The position numbers were made by a program, and so were the translations under genes. 64,000 nt of DNA from Aaosphaeria pasadenensis (taxonomy: Eukaryota > Ascomycota > Dothideomycetes > Pleosporales). Where the stretch lies: NCBI GenBank assembly GCA_022813625.1, contig JAKLMB010000014.1:879275-943274 (forward strand), given 5' to 3'. Position 1 is the first letter of the stretch. Every line of letters begins with the position of its first letter. Below are positions 1-11,689 of this stretch, one piece after another. Below the pieces are notes generated by a model, which made no database searches, was not told where the DNA came from, and was given only the letters and a program-made list of their open reading frames with translations.

Positions 1-2250
1 ATGATGGTTGCCATTTGGGATAATTGCGCCATGACTGCCCTCTCTATCTTTCATTGAAGATGAAACCCCAACAAGGTGATCGGTTTGCATTCCCTCAATG
101 ATCACCACTTCGAATAAATCCAGTCCAGGCAGCTGTATAACGCCACCCACAATTTTCAGTTCCGTGTTTGCTCTCAGAGCTCGTGCTCTAACGTTGCCAC
201 CACCAGTAACAGTGATCGATCCTCCAGAAATAGGTAGATGTGTTCCAAAGTTGAGTTTCCGTGCGCCAGACATGTTGATCAAGTGGACCACCAGTTTTCC
301 AGCCGTTTGGTTCACTGTGACCTCAACCTGCTCAGCGAGGTTGAAGGAAATTGGTTCTGGCGTCGCGATCTGACTGAATACATCGAGGAAGAAATCGCGA
401 AGACAGGTAAGGCCTGTTTCGCGATATGCTTTTCCCACAGTGAATGGAATGAGAGCACCTTGTCCCGAGCCGTACCTGGCCACGCCACAACCTGGCTGGT
501 CATTTTGTAGGTTCCCATATGCCTTTTCCGGTGGAGCAAATGGTGCCCGAGCGAGGACTCTATAAAACGTCCGAGATTCTGGTTTCCAATCGAAGTAATA
601 GGCGCATCCATGTATTGGGATAGTTGGTCCGATATAGTAATGTATGTTCTTTGTCTTTTGAGGCGGCGCGACGTATGAGGACCACAGAAACTTTCCCTCG
701 GTCACAGCTGCGCGTCGCCGGTGTACAGGTAGCGATTCGAGTTGGATGTTCCCAGAAACCCCTTGGCCAGTCGAGCCTGTAGCAATAAGATTGCCTCCCT
801 GTCTCTGAACCCAATCGTCGAAGATCTCAGCTGACCCGACCCGAAGTTGACCAAGGCTGGGGAGAACGAGATTCTTATATCGATCGAGAGACCCGTTTGC
901 ATTGGTCTCTGGAAGATGCTCCATGGCCACGACATCAAAGGGGATTTGCGATTCCTGGAGGGCATTGTAAAGCCCACGGAATTCTGCAAGCGCATTTGCA
1001 TATTCCTTTTTCTCCATAAAGGCTCTGTCCGGTCGAACCAACCCCGTCAAGGCGACTGGGGACATTCTAGTGTAGACGTCACTCCATTTCTTGTGGAATT
1101 GCGTGATATCTCGAGCGTGGTCCAGGCATGGGTACGGTATCTTGCCTGGAACCCCCATCATATATGTCGATGGAGTGCCACCTCGGGAGATGCTCTGTAG
1201 GAGATATTGTGCAAAATGTGCAGGCTCTTCTCCGGCCATCCGGTAACGCATGTCGATGAAACAGGTGGAGTTGGAAAGGACAGGCACTTTTGGACGGAAC
1301 GAAATCCATGAGCTTACCCATTCTGAGACGGTGTGATGCCAGAAGTCTCGGCCAATCTCATTATTGGATTCTTGATAGACAATATCTGCTAGCTTTGTTC
1401 TGATGATTGCGGCCTCTGGGAGTTTCGCAGCCATAAATGCGCGGATCTTAGAGGTTACGCCATCGATGACCTCTCGGCTAAAGTGAAGCCATAGGCCATA
1501 GTTGGTATCTTCAGGGCCATTGGGAAGCTCCAGGCCACCAGAAAAGACAAACCACCGCGATTGACAGCTGTCACAGTGGCATACTCCGTGATAGTGCTTG
1601 AAATAGTCCTCTTCGTTCATTGTTGCCCAGTTGAAGAACAGCCCATCAATTTTGTAAAGGGTTGTAACCTCTTCGAGAATTTCATAAATTCGGTGTTGAT
1701 AGTAATCTCCAGAAGGGCAAACAGATACCAGACTGGCAGTGTGCTCTTGGAAGTGCCCAGTTGGTGACATGTAGCACCATTCGGGATGTTCTGCGGCAAC
1801 CTCTGGCGAAACCTTGGAAAAGTCCATTCTGGCTAAGAACTTGAGTCCGCGCGCATGTGCAGCCTTGATTGCATCTCCTACTAGATCTCCGCTAGATCTT
1901 TTGGCTAAGTTTGAGTTTTGCGATTGGAAGGCAAGACTGGTAGGATATTGTGCTTGAATACCGCCAACTCCGCAAAGCCATGCTGTGGCACCAAACTCTT
2001 TGATCCAATCAGCCACCGCGTCGACATCCATGTCCGCATCAATCTCGCGCAGGTTGGTTTGAACGACCCCAAACGACTCAGACCACCATTTGCTGGGTTT
2101 CATCGAGACAGTCATTCTGTACCGTGTCAATTGTGTCGGATAACGTAAGTCGACAGGATACAAAATTTACATACGATGAGCAGAATAGGAACGAAAACTG
2201 TCAATATAAGTAGTGGGCTCGTAGGAATCATTCCAGTCCATCGCTTTCAT
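1..2250 (-). CDS. GHL6-like glycoside hydrolase (3' end missing)
   Basis: Two exons on the minus strand: 2250..2171 and 2116..1, with a 54-nt intron at 2117-2170 (donor GTAAAT, acceptor TACAG). The second exon is open for 705 codons and runs off the left edge, so the C-terminus is absent. I chose the ATG at 2250; a second in-frame ATG is at 2241. No signal peptide is visible, so the enzyme is probably intracellular. The first half looks like a TIM-barrel of the hypothetical glycosyl hydrolase 6 (GHL6) type: an early VVQTNLREID stretch, then DGLFFNW followed by a CHCDSC cysteine cluster. A beta-galactosidase-trimerisation-like domain follows. The substrate is unknown. It is divergent from the neighbouring SDR gene and lies near a sugar transporter and a GH79-like gene, which supports a role in glycan or glycoside breakdown. 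The family call rests on motif recognition only. Confidence 0.72.
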
Positions 2251-2652
2251 TTAACGTCTTGCTAGCTGTGGTAACCATTGCATTTCCCTTATGCGCTTCT
2301 TCATTGCGGAACTTCGGGTTTCCATGGGTAACTCGAATCAGTATCGGGAACAATAGTAGCCTCAGCAGTAAGCGAGAAAATGAGCTTGGGAACAAGATCT
2401 GCGTGTGTTATGAGAAGGAGTATGCTGTCTATTAGCCGAAGTCCCCGGTGTGAGTTTAGCTTAGCGCCGTCGGCAGCAAAGCTTCATGTCCTTGCATAGA
2501 CTGTATGGAGATAATCATCTAGTGTGAAGATCGAGCAAGAGTCACGGCAATGTCTGGCCCAATAGGGAGCTCATTCTGTTACGGGATTATAAGGCAGCAT
2601 GTAATGCATCAGTACTTCCCACAAGAACTCAACTTGCAACCTCACCGGAGCC
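2251..2652. promoter_or_regulatory. Shared divergent promoter region
   Basis: About 400 bases separate the start codons of the minus-strand GHL6-like gene and the plus-strand SDR gene. The stretch must contain both promoters. I see no ORF, strong repeat or clear TATA box. Confidence 0.5.
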
Positions 2653-3718
2653 ATGACTACAGCAGTGCGCCAACGCCTTCGAGGCAAGACTGTCCTCATC
2701 ACCGGCGCGTCCTCAGGGATTGGCAGAAGCACCGCGAGAGAATTTGCGCGAGCCGCAGGAAGTAACATCAAGTTGGTTCTAGCTGCACGTCGCATTGATG
2801 CTTTGGAATCTTTGTCTCAAGAAATCAAGAATGAAGTTGGTGATGGGGTCGAAGTGCTCACGGTCCAGCTCGATGTGAGCAAGCCAGCAGAGATAGCAGG
2901 TGTCATTCAGGCTCTGCCAGAGAAATTTCGAGATATTGATGTTCTTGTCAACAATGCGTAAGTCGCACATTCCTAAGAGTTGGTTGACCGCAACCGTGTT
3001 TAACGAGTCTGGACATGAAGTGGTTTAGTTAAGGGTGTTGACAAAGCTCCCGATATCGCGCTAAATGACATGCAAGTCATGTTTTCTACAAATGTTGAAG
3101 GTCTGATTAATATGACACAAGCCATATTGCCAATTTTCCTTCAAAGACCAAATGGTGGGTCTGGAGATATCATCAATATTGGCAGCATTGCTGGTCGCGA
3201 ACCATACCAAGGGGGAAGCATCTACTGCGCAACCAAGGCAGCTGTCCGCAGTTTCACGGATGCTTTGAGACGCGAGCTCATTGCAACCCGAATCAGGGTG
3301 ATTGGTATTGACCCGGGTCAGGTTGAAACAGTAAGTCGCTGTGGTTATTGTCCTTGCATTGTGCACTGCATATCATGGCAGTTGGCGATTCTAATGATAT
3401 AGCAGGAGTTTTCTATAGTGAGATTTCGGGGTGACACGACCAAAGCGGATGCGGTATACGCGTGAGTAATGGGCGGAGTTTCATATGAGTTGCCACAATC
3501 TCAATTCTCGCTGATTTGATACAGGGGGTGCGAACCCTTGACTCCAGACGATGTGGCGGAAGTCATCGTATTCGCAGCAGGCCGGCGAGAAAACGTCGTA
3601 CTAGCAGATTCATTGTTATTCCCCAATCATCAAGTATGTGCCATTCCGGCTATACGTTGCACTACGGACGCTGACAATTCTCCAGGCAGCTGCAACGGTC
3701 ATGCACAGGACATCCTAA
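2653..3718 (+). CDS. YdfG/YMR226C-type short-chain dehydrogenase
   Basis: Five exons: 2653..2957, 3021..3330, 3406..3461, 3525..3633, 3686..3718, giving 270 residues. Introns are 52-75 nt with GTAAGT, GTAAGT, GTGAGT and GTATGT donors, and joining them keeps one frame. Classical SDR motifs are complete: the NADP-binding TGASSGIG at residues 17-24, NNAG at 100-103 (created exactly by the first splice), catalytic Ser157, Tyr170 and Lys174 (YCATK). The late RFRGD segment and the short tail match the NADP-dependent 3-hydroxy acid dehydrogenase subgroup (S. cerevisiae YMR226C, bacterial YdfG), which oxidises the beta-hydroxyl of serine-like and hydroxy-acid substrates in the cytosol. It lies between glycoside-hydrolase and sugar-transporter genes and could process a sugar-derived hydroxy acid, but that is inference. 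Confidence 0.9.
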
Positions 3719-4516
3719 TTGTCAATTAAAGGCTATGGACTTGACCCGGGCTTTTGATACGAGTTTGGCGAATGTGGACTGAAAATGCTGGCACTTTGAA
3801 CCAAGAACCACGAAAATAGTTAGATCAAGAACGAATTCAAAACATTCAATGCGATTCATTCTAGAATGACGCAAGTACCTATCACGAGTAGCACGCTGTG
3901 CAAATTATCACGTAGTGGAAGTAGTTCCCTGTCATGGATACATGGTTCTAATCTTGATGGAAAACAGAGAGGTCTACAATTGTATCATTACTAATACCAA
4001 GTCTGAAAGAATCTGTACCTGCCTAAGCCTACGAGGATCTACCTATTTTTTTTTCCAATGCCTTGGTGGGAAGAAATATGGTTCTTCTAAGAACTAATGT
4101 AGACACGTGTTTCAAATGCTTAACTGTCTTGGCCGCGGTAAGACAAGCAGCTTTTATTTATGATCTCTCCCATTGTCGAAGTGGTCTCATTTTTGGTCGC
4201 ATGGGAGAGGCAAGGAAGTCCCTCCTATGCGTACAAGATCTGAAGACAGGAGGCAGAGCTATCAATTATCAAACAATTGCAGTTCTAATGTCAAAAGCAC
4301 TATGATGACTACAATTAGGCTATAGTTCTACCACCAAAGAATAGTATATGATATTCTGTCACAGTCAGAGGATTGCACTACCCTCACACCCTCTTAGCAG
4401 TCTCGATTGTGTAGGCATTACAGTCCACACTAAAGCAAGCCATGAACTTCGGACAAGTCCATCAGCTTTGATCATTTAGGCTTCCACAACCATGGGGTTT
4501 TCAAACCTGTGCAGGT
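3719..4516. other. Convergent intergenic spacer
   Basis: This stretch between the 3' ends of the SDR and MFS genes holds only short ORFs without family features. It must carry both terminators. No repeat or RNA gene was recognised. Confidence 0.5.
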
Positions 4517-6408
4517 CTAGGCCCTAATTCTCTCTGTTTTGGTCGTCTCTACCACAACCTTATCGTCAATCTCCTCATCGCCCGCTTTATTCTGGTAAAT
4601 GATCTCCTCGCCCTTTGCCCGATGCGACTCGGCGCCAAAGAGAACATCAATCTCTTCGAGGGGTACACCCTTGGTTTCGGGCATGAAGCTACCGGAAAAT
4701 TATTAGTCTGGACTACGGCCAAGGATCGGAAGTAATTCCACTCACAAGAAGACACCCAGAAGCAACAGGGTGTTGATACCGACAAAGAAGAAGAATGTGT
4801 AGAAGCCACACTTGTCAAGGAACTCCGGGAAGAACTGGTTGAGAACAGTAGAAGCAACCGACTGCGATTGAGCACCAATAGCAACGCCGTGTGCTCTTAC
4901 ATCAGTCGAGAAAATTTCCGACGTATATACCCACACAGTGGCTCCCCAAGAAGGCTTGTAGAAGAAGTTAAACAGGAAGAACATTGCTGCTACGGCAATG
5001 CCCATTCCATACGGTCTGGAGCCATCGGGATTTTCGGGAACTTTCAGGCCTAGTATCGCGACCACGAGAAGAGTTGTTCCCATTCCAGCTGCACCAGCCA
5101 TCAGGATGAACTTTCTTCCTGCACGATCGACAAGTAAAGTGCAGCTGAGAGTGAAAAGGATTGAGAATGTGCTTGACAATGCGTTGATCAGAAAAATAGT
5201 GTTATCGTCCTTGAAGACCGACTTGTAGATCAGAGTTGTGTATGCGTTGAGAGAAGAACTTCCAGATATCTGCTGACCGACGTTGATGAAGATAACAATA
5301 AGAGTTCGGCGAAGCAGCGAAGGTACTTTGACGAGAGTCAAATCTATAACGTAGGCATTAGAAAAGGTTTTGTTCCCTCGCAGCAAGAAACTCACAAGGT
5401 GCCCACCACTTATCCCAGTTCTTCGTAGTTGCTTTTTCGTACGCCACAGCTGTTACAATATCGCTGATTTCCTCATCTACACCGTCGTTGCGAACTCCGG
5501 CCATTGCAGCGCGGGCGTCTTCAACACGGTCGTTTTCGACCAGCCATCGAGGCGATTCGGGGACAAAGAACATGGTCGTAATGATGAACAAGGGTAGTGG
5601 AATTTGAACGAAAAGCGGAATGCGCCATTGCCAGTCGTGTAGAGGATGAGATGATCGTTGCGCTCCGTATGCTGCCCAGTATACCATGAAGGCACCAATG
5701 GTGTACCATACTATATTGCTGATCAGTATATGGGGACGATGTGATTGCTCCAAAGGGCCAACTAACACTGCCACATGGATAACATGATTCCTCGAATCTT
5801 TGTCGGTGCAATTTCAGCAATGTATGTTGGGCCGTTGTTCATACTGATGCCCTTGCCCAGGCCCATGATGACTCGGCCAGCAATGAAACAAGTAACGTTC
5901 GGAGCGAAGCTCTGCATAAATACAGAGATCAAAACGCCTGTCGTTCCCAAAGCTATGGGAACACGCCGGCCAAACTTCTTTGAGATCGTAGGAGAGATTA
6001 AGAGTCCAGAAACAATTGCGCCGACGTGATAAGCTTAAAATTCTTGTCAGTTTCATGTGAGGTGACAGCCATCCTCCTTAATGGAAGGCGGACTGGATGT
6101 GGTGATTCACGGCTACTGGAAATCCTTTCAGTACTTACCCGTATTGATTCCCCCAAGAATAGATGAACTAATTTTCTTCTCGTGAGGCTCCTTGAAATGA
6201 TTCTGGAATGTCTTGAATCCTTGGATGGAATTGAATGTTGATGCGTCATATCCTGCTAAAGCCTGAAAATATTTGATTAGCATTATCTTCCTGTCTGCAC
6301 AAGGGCATTGTAGTGGATGCGATCGAAGGCCTTCCCACTCACCATGACCATGGCAGCTGCCGTGGCAGCATACCATGCACGTCGTTCCTGAGGCGTTGTG
6401 CTGAACAT
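4517..6408 (-). CDS. MFS sugar porter
   Basis: Six exons on the minus strand: 6408..6343, 6262..6139, 6033..5767, 5710..5396, 5343..4746, 4688..4517, giving 513 residues. Introns are 52-105 nt. The spliced protein shows the sugar-porter signatures in order: an early GYD segment after helix 1, FGRR between helices 2 and 3, the PESPRWL motif ending the first half, QQISG in helix 7, DRAGRKF between helices 8 and 9, and PETKGVPLEEID after helix 12. This is the fungal hexose or disaccharide proton-symporter family of the plasma membrane. The exact sugar cannot be read from sequence. It is divergent from the secreted GH79-like gene with 947 bases between them, so uptake of the released sugar is a reasonable guess. 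The short N-terminus (22 codons in exon 1) is complete for the family. Confidence 0.9.
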
Positions 6409-7355
6409 TTTCTGTTCTCTGCTTCTCTCTCGTGGATTAACTTGGGATCTTAACTGCTACATTGGAACAGTAAAAGAAATGTAGACACTTATATGCATAC
6501 ACAGTGGGCAAGCTTCGCCCCTGCGTACACTAGGAGTTTCTCCAATTAGGGCCTAGAACTCATGTCCGGCGATAGTCTGTGTACCCCATGGGGATTTGCT
6601 AAAATGTGGAGGTGAGCTGAGAACGACGGAAGAGAATGAGTCTGGTGCGGGTCGATTGTGACAGGCTCCGGTGCACTATTGCCGAAAAGCGCGCACTGGA
6701 GATCCAGCAACAATGGGCCACAAAATCAATCAAGCCATAGCCGAGATCCCGGCGTAGTATTGCGGAAGTTGGAGAGAAATCTAGTTGCCGGCATTACCGC
6801 GAGGTACGCTTGAAATGTTGATCCCGTCTCTACTTCCGCTTAGCTTAGATACTATCAACGATAATCTGTCGTTTAGCCCCGTTCTCGGTTGAACACTAAT
6901 GGAGGAATGACCGCCGGAGACGCTACTCACAAAGGTCATTGACTTTAGTTAGTGTCGTGATGCAGTATTGACACCCGACTTACTGCGGACGAGGCTCATC
7001 GATGAGGCTTCATCCCCGCAGTATACATGCATCCGATATTTACTGTGTCATTGATCAATCGGTCTCGCTTGCCTGGGGATGCAATCGATTCTAGTCATGC
7101 TAAGCTGTTGCTATGCAACATTTCCATCAAGGGCTCTCATCGATTATGATCTCGAAGCCGAAATAGATTATCTACTTTGAATTATTCGGTGGGATTGTCC
7201 GGTGAAGTTATGTATAAGAACGCGCCCAGTGAAGCCAGTCGATCAACCGATAATAATCATAAGTGTCCGCACCCCAGACTTATTAGCATACGATACTGCC
7301 TACGATAGTGCATGTAATTTTACCTTGATATCTGCCAGCCATTCTGCAAGCAATC
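6409..7355. promoter_or_regulatory. Divergent promoter, sugar porter / GH79
   Basis: This 947-base spacer separates the start codons of two divergent genes and should hold both promoters. A CT-rich stretch lies just upstream of the MFS start. No coding region or repeat is recognised. Shared regulation of the two genes is plausible but not shown. Confidence 0.45.
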
Positions 7356-9189
7356 ATGCAACAACTTCAGTTGTCGACTCTACTGCTTACTTGGAGTATC
7401 GCTCTTGGATCCGCCAATGCTATCACATTCCAGATTCCTGGCTCGAGTGGAAATAATGCCGCTACACTGGATTTAAGTCCAGTATCCTTTGGGTGAGATG
7501 ACCCACTAGAGATGGTATAATATTGGTCAATCCTGATGTCTTATTAAAAAGGTTTCCTTTCGCCACACTCACGGGATACTTCGACGGAATGCCACTAGCC
7601 TCCAAATGTCTTGATACGTTCAGATCTGTATCTGGCGTATGGCCCAGAATTCGCGTAGGAGGAACATCGGAGTAAGCTGCACTCTTTTACGCTTGTTGTT
7701 CACTTGCATTGACAGGTTTAACACCAATTAGAGACTACGGCACTTTTGACCCTGCTCTGAAAGTGCCAAATATCGTGACAGGCACTGCACCAACAGGCCA
7801 GAGTCAAACTACCTATGGGCCCCAACTTGTGCAAGTTCTCGCCAACTACAAAGGAACGATTGTTTGGGGTTAGTACGGTTGTTCTTACACGATTGTTCTT
7901 ACTATTGCCAGACCAAAGGATTGACAAAGGCTCTCTAGGTCTTAACAGGGGGTTTAACAACTTGACCAATACTATCGAAGCTGCAAAGGTTGTGGTCAAG
8001 ACATTGCCTACGCTTTATGCACTCGAGCTTGGTAACGAGCCAGTAAGTGTCCCGTAATCATTATTCGTTTAGCATTACTAACAAACTAACAGGATGGTAT
8101 AATTCTCCAATTCATAGGTTGTTGAAACCGGCCTAGTATGAGATTTGGCTAAGTGAATGAACAGTATTCGCAGCGTTGAACGCTACCATTACCGATGGGA
8201 TAGATTGGAATTTCCAAACAGAAGCTGAGAGCGAATCGAAGTGGCAGGCAGCTGTCGGTCAGGCCCTTGGTCGCAATAATGTCGTTCAAGCCTCTAGTTA
8301 CTACCAAACACCTGCGCGCGGTTGGGGGGCAGCGAATTATTTCAAATATGCAGATCCTACAGCTGATCGCTACATTAAGGTGTATTCACACCACAACTAT
8401 CCCCAGACTGCGGTGGGAACCTCTAACGGAGAAGATCCTCCTAATGTCAAAGCTCTGATGAGCCATGTCAACATCACCAAGAATGTCGGGCTTTACGTTG
8501 ATGACGTGAAAGCTGCTGCAACTCGAGGGTTCGACTATGTGTTTGGAGAAACAAATTCTGGTATGAATTCCATCGGCAGTACATTATACATTGCTAATAT
8601 TTGCCCACAAGTATCTGGTAATGGAAAACCAGGCCAAGGTGACACTTTTGCGACTGGCATGTGGGTTCTCGACTACGTGCTCCGAGCAGCAAGCATCGGT
8701 ATCAAACGGGCATACTTCCATCAAGGCACGCCTGGGAAATCTTACTATGTGTGGTTCAACGCAACAGGAATTCAGTCCCCAATCTATGGCGGCTATTTTG
8801 CAGCAGAAGCTTTCGCAGGAGCCTCCAAAATTGCAGCTCTCGATGACGGAACAACTAATCAAGCTGGTTATGTGCTATTTTCGAAAACTGGAAAGGCTCA
8901 GAAGGTAGTTCTAGTTAACTCCGATTACTATGACGGCTCTGGTATTCGTAGCTCGACAAACTTCATTCTCAATGGGCTGACAGGTGGAAATGTACAAGCG
9001 CAGAGATTGACAGCAAAGACTTCGCTCTCTAGGCAAGCTTCAGGGGACGCACCTTCCTATTCTGGGCAATCCTTCAGTGATACGACTTGTAATCCTGTAG
9101 GCAAGAAGGTTGTTGAATCAGTAGCAGTAAAGGGAGGAAGTGTAAACTTTACCCTTGCTGCTTCAGAAGCTTTGTTGATTCTACTTTAA
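7356..9189 (+). CDS. Secreted GH79-like glycosidase
   Basis: Proposed exons are 7356..7492, 7552..7671, 7732..7868, 7939..8042, 8093..8096 and 8165..9189, giving 508 residues. The N-terminus is a clear signal peptide (about residues 1-23). The fold and motifs match fungal GH79-type beta-glucuronidase-like proteins: the acid/base Glu165 in LGNEP and the nucleophile Glu296 in GETNSG, with the usual C-terminal beta domain. The region around 8093-8164 is uncertain. A 4-nt microexon (GATG) keeps the frame and gives NEPDVF; a 25-nt exon (8093..8117) with a weaker GTTGTT donor also keeps the frame. The enzyme is expected to act outside the cell on glucuronidated or related glycans. The stop codon is followed by an AT-rich 3' region. 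Confidence 0.83.
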
Positions 9190-9777
9190 TAGTACTATGT
9201 TAGTTATAGGTTTCTTATAGTTGACTAATATGGTTCCGGTTGTCAGTAGCATACTTACATACCATACAAATATTTGCTACTTCCTTCATTGTTAATGTAC
9301 AGCCCTTGTCTCTTACTGAAGCTTTCCATAGAGCCTAACTTTTAACATAGATATCATGTTGGAGTTATTATACAGGCTGAGCTAAAGAGGAATGCACGGG
9401 CCAAATTATTGCTTAATCTTATAATGTGAAGGTTATTAATAAGTTATAAATTTACTTTTTGCTATTAAATTTAGAAAGAAATTGATCATTATTATCTTTT
9501 CTTCTATACTTTATATTATTTGTTGTAATTTTATCGTTTCCTTATCTATATTCTGTCCTCTTTATATTTGTGTCCATGCTGACTTACTAATGTCCTGAAC
9601 CTTCTCTTCCATGCTGACTTACTAATGTCCTGAACCTTCTCTTCCATGCTGACTTACTAATGTCCTGAACCTTCTCTTCAAACACCAACGGCCTGAACTA
9701 GCCTCGTATGCTGAGTACCAACCTACCAAGATAAATTCCTACACTACCAGAAATTCACCCGTCTACCTATAAAGATA
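9190..9777. other. AT-rich spacer with tandem repeat
   Basis: This spacer is strongly AT-rich around 9380-9560 and contains a three-unit tandem repeat (listed separately). It marks the left border of the block of decayed genes. No ORF is supported. Confidence 0.5.
9574..9678. repeat. Direct tandem repeat, 3 x 35 bp
   Basis: Three back-to-back copies start at 9574, 9609 and 9644. Each begins CCATGCTGACTTACTAATGT and ends CTTCTCTT. The copies look identical, which suggests a recent expansion. Confidence 0.95.
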
Positions 9778-11062
9778 ATGGCTTGTGACTTGTCAGCTCC
9801 TCCAAAACGTCCTGAAACACACCCCAGGTATATTCGTGGTCAAAGCGGTGGCAAGCCTGTAGAGGGAAACTTTCCACTTGAACAAGTCGTAATCGACCGT
9901 CAGTTCTCAGTCTTAGACAATTGCCAGGCTTCTAATTTGATCAGAGTTACCACCCGGAACCTTAGTAGTCTCTTGCAACCAGTATGGCGCTTCTGAATGG
10001 ACAGTCTTAGCACGAATCGATACACTATCTGCATCCAGCAAACCGAAGGTCTATTTTCTCAAGGGAAGACCTATTACCTGCCCACTTTTCAGGGCTGTGC
10101 TAAGACATCACAGTGCGCCGAAAATGAGTAAGGTCGAGCCATGCTAGAGGGAGAATTTTACTCTACGTCTGAACTGTACAAGCTTTCGCCTGAGCTGATT
10201 CCAAAGCCTCATGCATGGGGTCAGTTCAGCGCAGCGGACCCGAAGGCGTACTACTATCTCTGCGATTTCATCGAACTTGCAAAAGATTCTCCAGATCCCG
10301 TCTCCCTTTGTGAGAAACTAGTCACTTTGCACAGGCGCAGCGCATCGCCGTCCAACATGTTCGGTTTTCACGTTAAACCACTACGCGGCAATCTACCTTT
10401 GAATACAACATGGAATACGAGTTGGCAGAGCTTCTTCATTCAGCTCTTCCGTGGATCTCTGGAGCTAGATCAGGCACGGAACAGACAATGGTCGGAGACG
10501 GAACAAAAGCTCGCAGAGCAGACAATGACACATGTTGTGCCTCGTGTCCTGGGTCCCTTGGAGACTGGAGGCCGCTTTGTAAAGGCGTCACTCATTCATG
10601 AAGTGACGTAGAGTCAATCCAAAACTCATCGCTGAGACGCATGCTAATTTTAACAGACCTCTGGGATGGTAATATAGGTACGGATTCGAAGTCTGGGCAG
10701 GTCTACATCTTTGATGCGAGTTCATACTACGCACACCGCGAGTTAGAAGTCGCAATCTGGCGGTTCCGCCCAGGTACTACTGTTGGATCTGGTGTGTATC
10801 TCAAGACATACCTTGATCTAATGGGGGCCAGCGAGCCTGTAGACAAGTTCGACGATCGACACACGTTGTATAGTGCATGCACCGCTTTGCATGCCGCTGC
10901 CTGCCATGATATGTCTACTTCCCGCGATGAGTCTGCAATACAGTGACTAGCAATTTTCTTACAGAAGCTGACGTGTATAGATGCCTGGATAAGCTGAAGG
11001 GTTTAGTAGAGAAATATGTGCCGCTATCGGTTGACGTTGACTCCACCGTGAACCCTCTCTAG
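9778..11062 (+). pseudogene. Fructosamine-kinase/APH-like pseudogene
   Basis: Protein fragments in order resemble the fungal fructosamine-3-kinase/aminoglycoside-phosphotransferase-like family: DLSAPPKRPETHP near the start, YGASEWTVLARIDT, MLEGEF...ELYK, FGFHV, DLWDGNIGTD, IFDASSYYAH and a C-terminal LVEKYVPL. Intact introns are inferred at 9899-9944 and at the 10656 acceptor. Several lesions break it. The donor expected at 10064 reads GGAAGA instead of GT. An in-frame TAA lies at 10129-10131. The frame is lost near 10599-10604, where the catalytic HGD motif should be, and Gly is missing there. The donor expected at 10927 reads ATGAGT. The family normally phosphorylates glycated amines or small substrates, but this copy is very unlikely to be active. 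Sequencing error could explain one lesion, not four. Confidence 0.75.
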
Positions 11063-11660
11063 GCATAAGCATGTCGTATTCTGATGATACTACTGAGACG
11101 AGAATGATCGGGTGAAGGGTAAACAAGGTATGGAAGTAGTATTGTAGCGAGACGAGTCGACAACATGAAGATGCCAAAGCTAGTGATACCTGCAGTCTCA
11201 TTTTCCATACCGTTGACAATGGGCTTCCAATCAGCTTGTTTCGTTGAAGAATCATCTTGCTTTGTGAGGCCTAACACAGCAGGGTCCCAGATGTTGCATT
11301 GGGTTCCCCGAACATTCGAGGAGCTGCACCATGCCTGCGGACTTACCTGTTACCAATGTTAAACCATCAGGCTACAGGCCACAGCATGTGTGCTTGCCTC
11401 TTCGATTGTTTTCAACAATTTCAGTTCTTCGTAGTCAAACAGACACAGATCGCCATCTTCATAGGTTGCAACACATATGTGATTTGAAGATTTTGTATTG
11501 GTAACCAGCAAACATGGCGATGTCATCTTCCAAGTGGTGCAAACAAATGGGCCGGCCTCTGTATACAACAGCAATTAACGAAGAGTCGGGGCTCATTGCA
11601 GCGGTAAGAGACAGTGAAGTTACGACTTTTATTGTTGCGTCGATATGCAACAAAATCCGC
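11063..11660 (-). pseudogene. NACHT-WD40 (NWD) protein fragment
   Basis: The minus strand encodes, in shifted frames, pieces of the C-terminal WD40 part of fungal NACHT-WD40 proteins: AAMSPDSSLIAVVYRGRP at about 11600-11560, ICVATYEDGDLCLFDYEELK at about 11480-11420, LVTGKSAGMVQLLE at about 11350-11310, and a following WDPAVLGLTK-like piece. The NACHT ATPase and N-terminal effector domain are absent, and the pieces are separated by frame changes and an apparent internal deletion. Intact members of this family act in fungal nonself recognition and heterokaryon incompatibility. The fragment abuts the CmcJ-like relic on the opposite strand. Confidence 0.6.
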
Positions 11661-11689
11661 TTGTTCAATTCAATGATGCGGTGCGTCAT

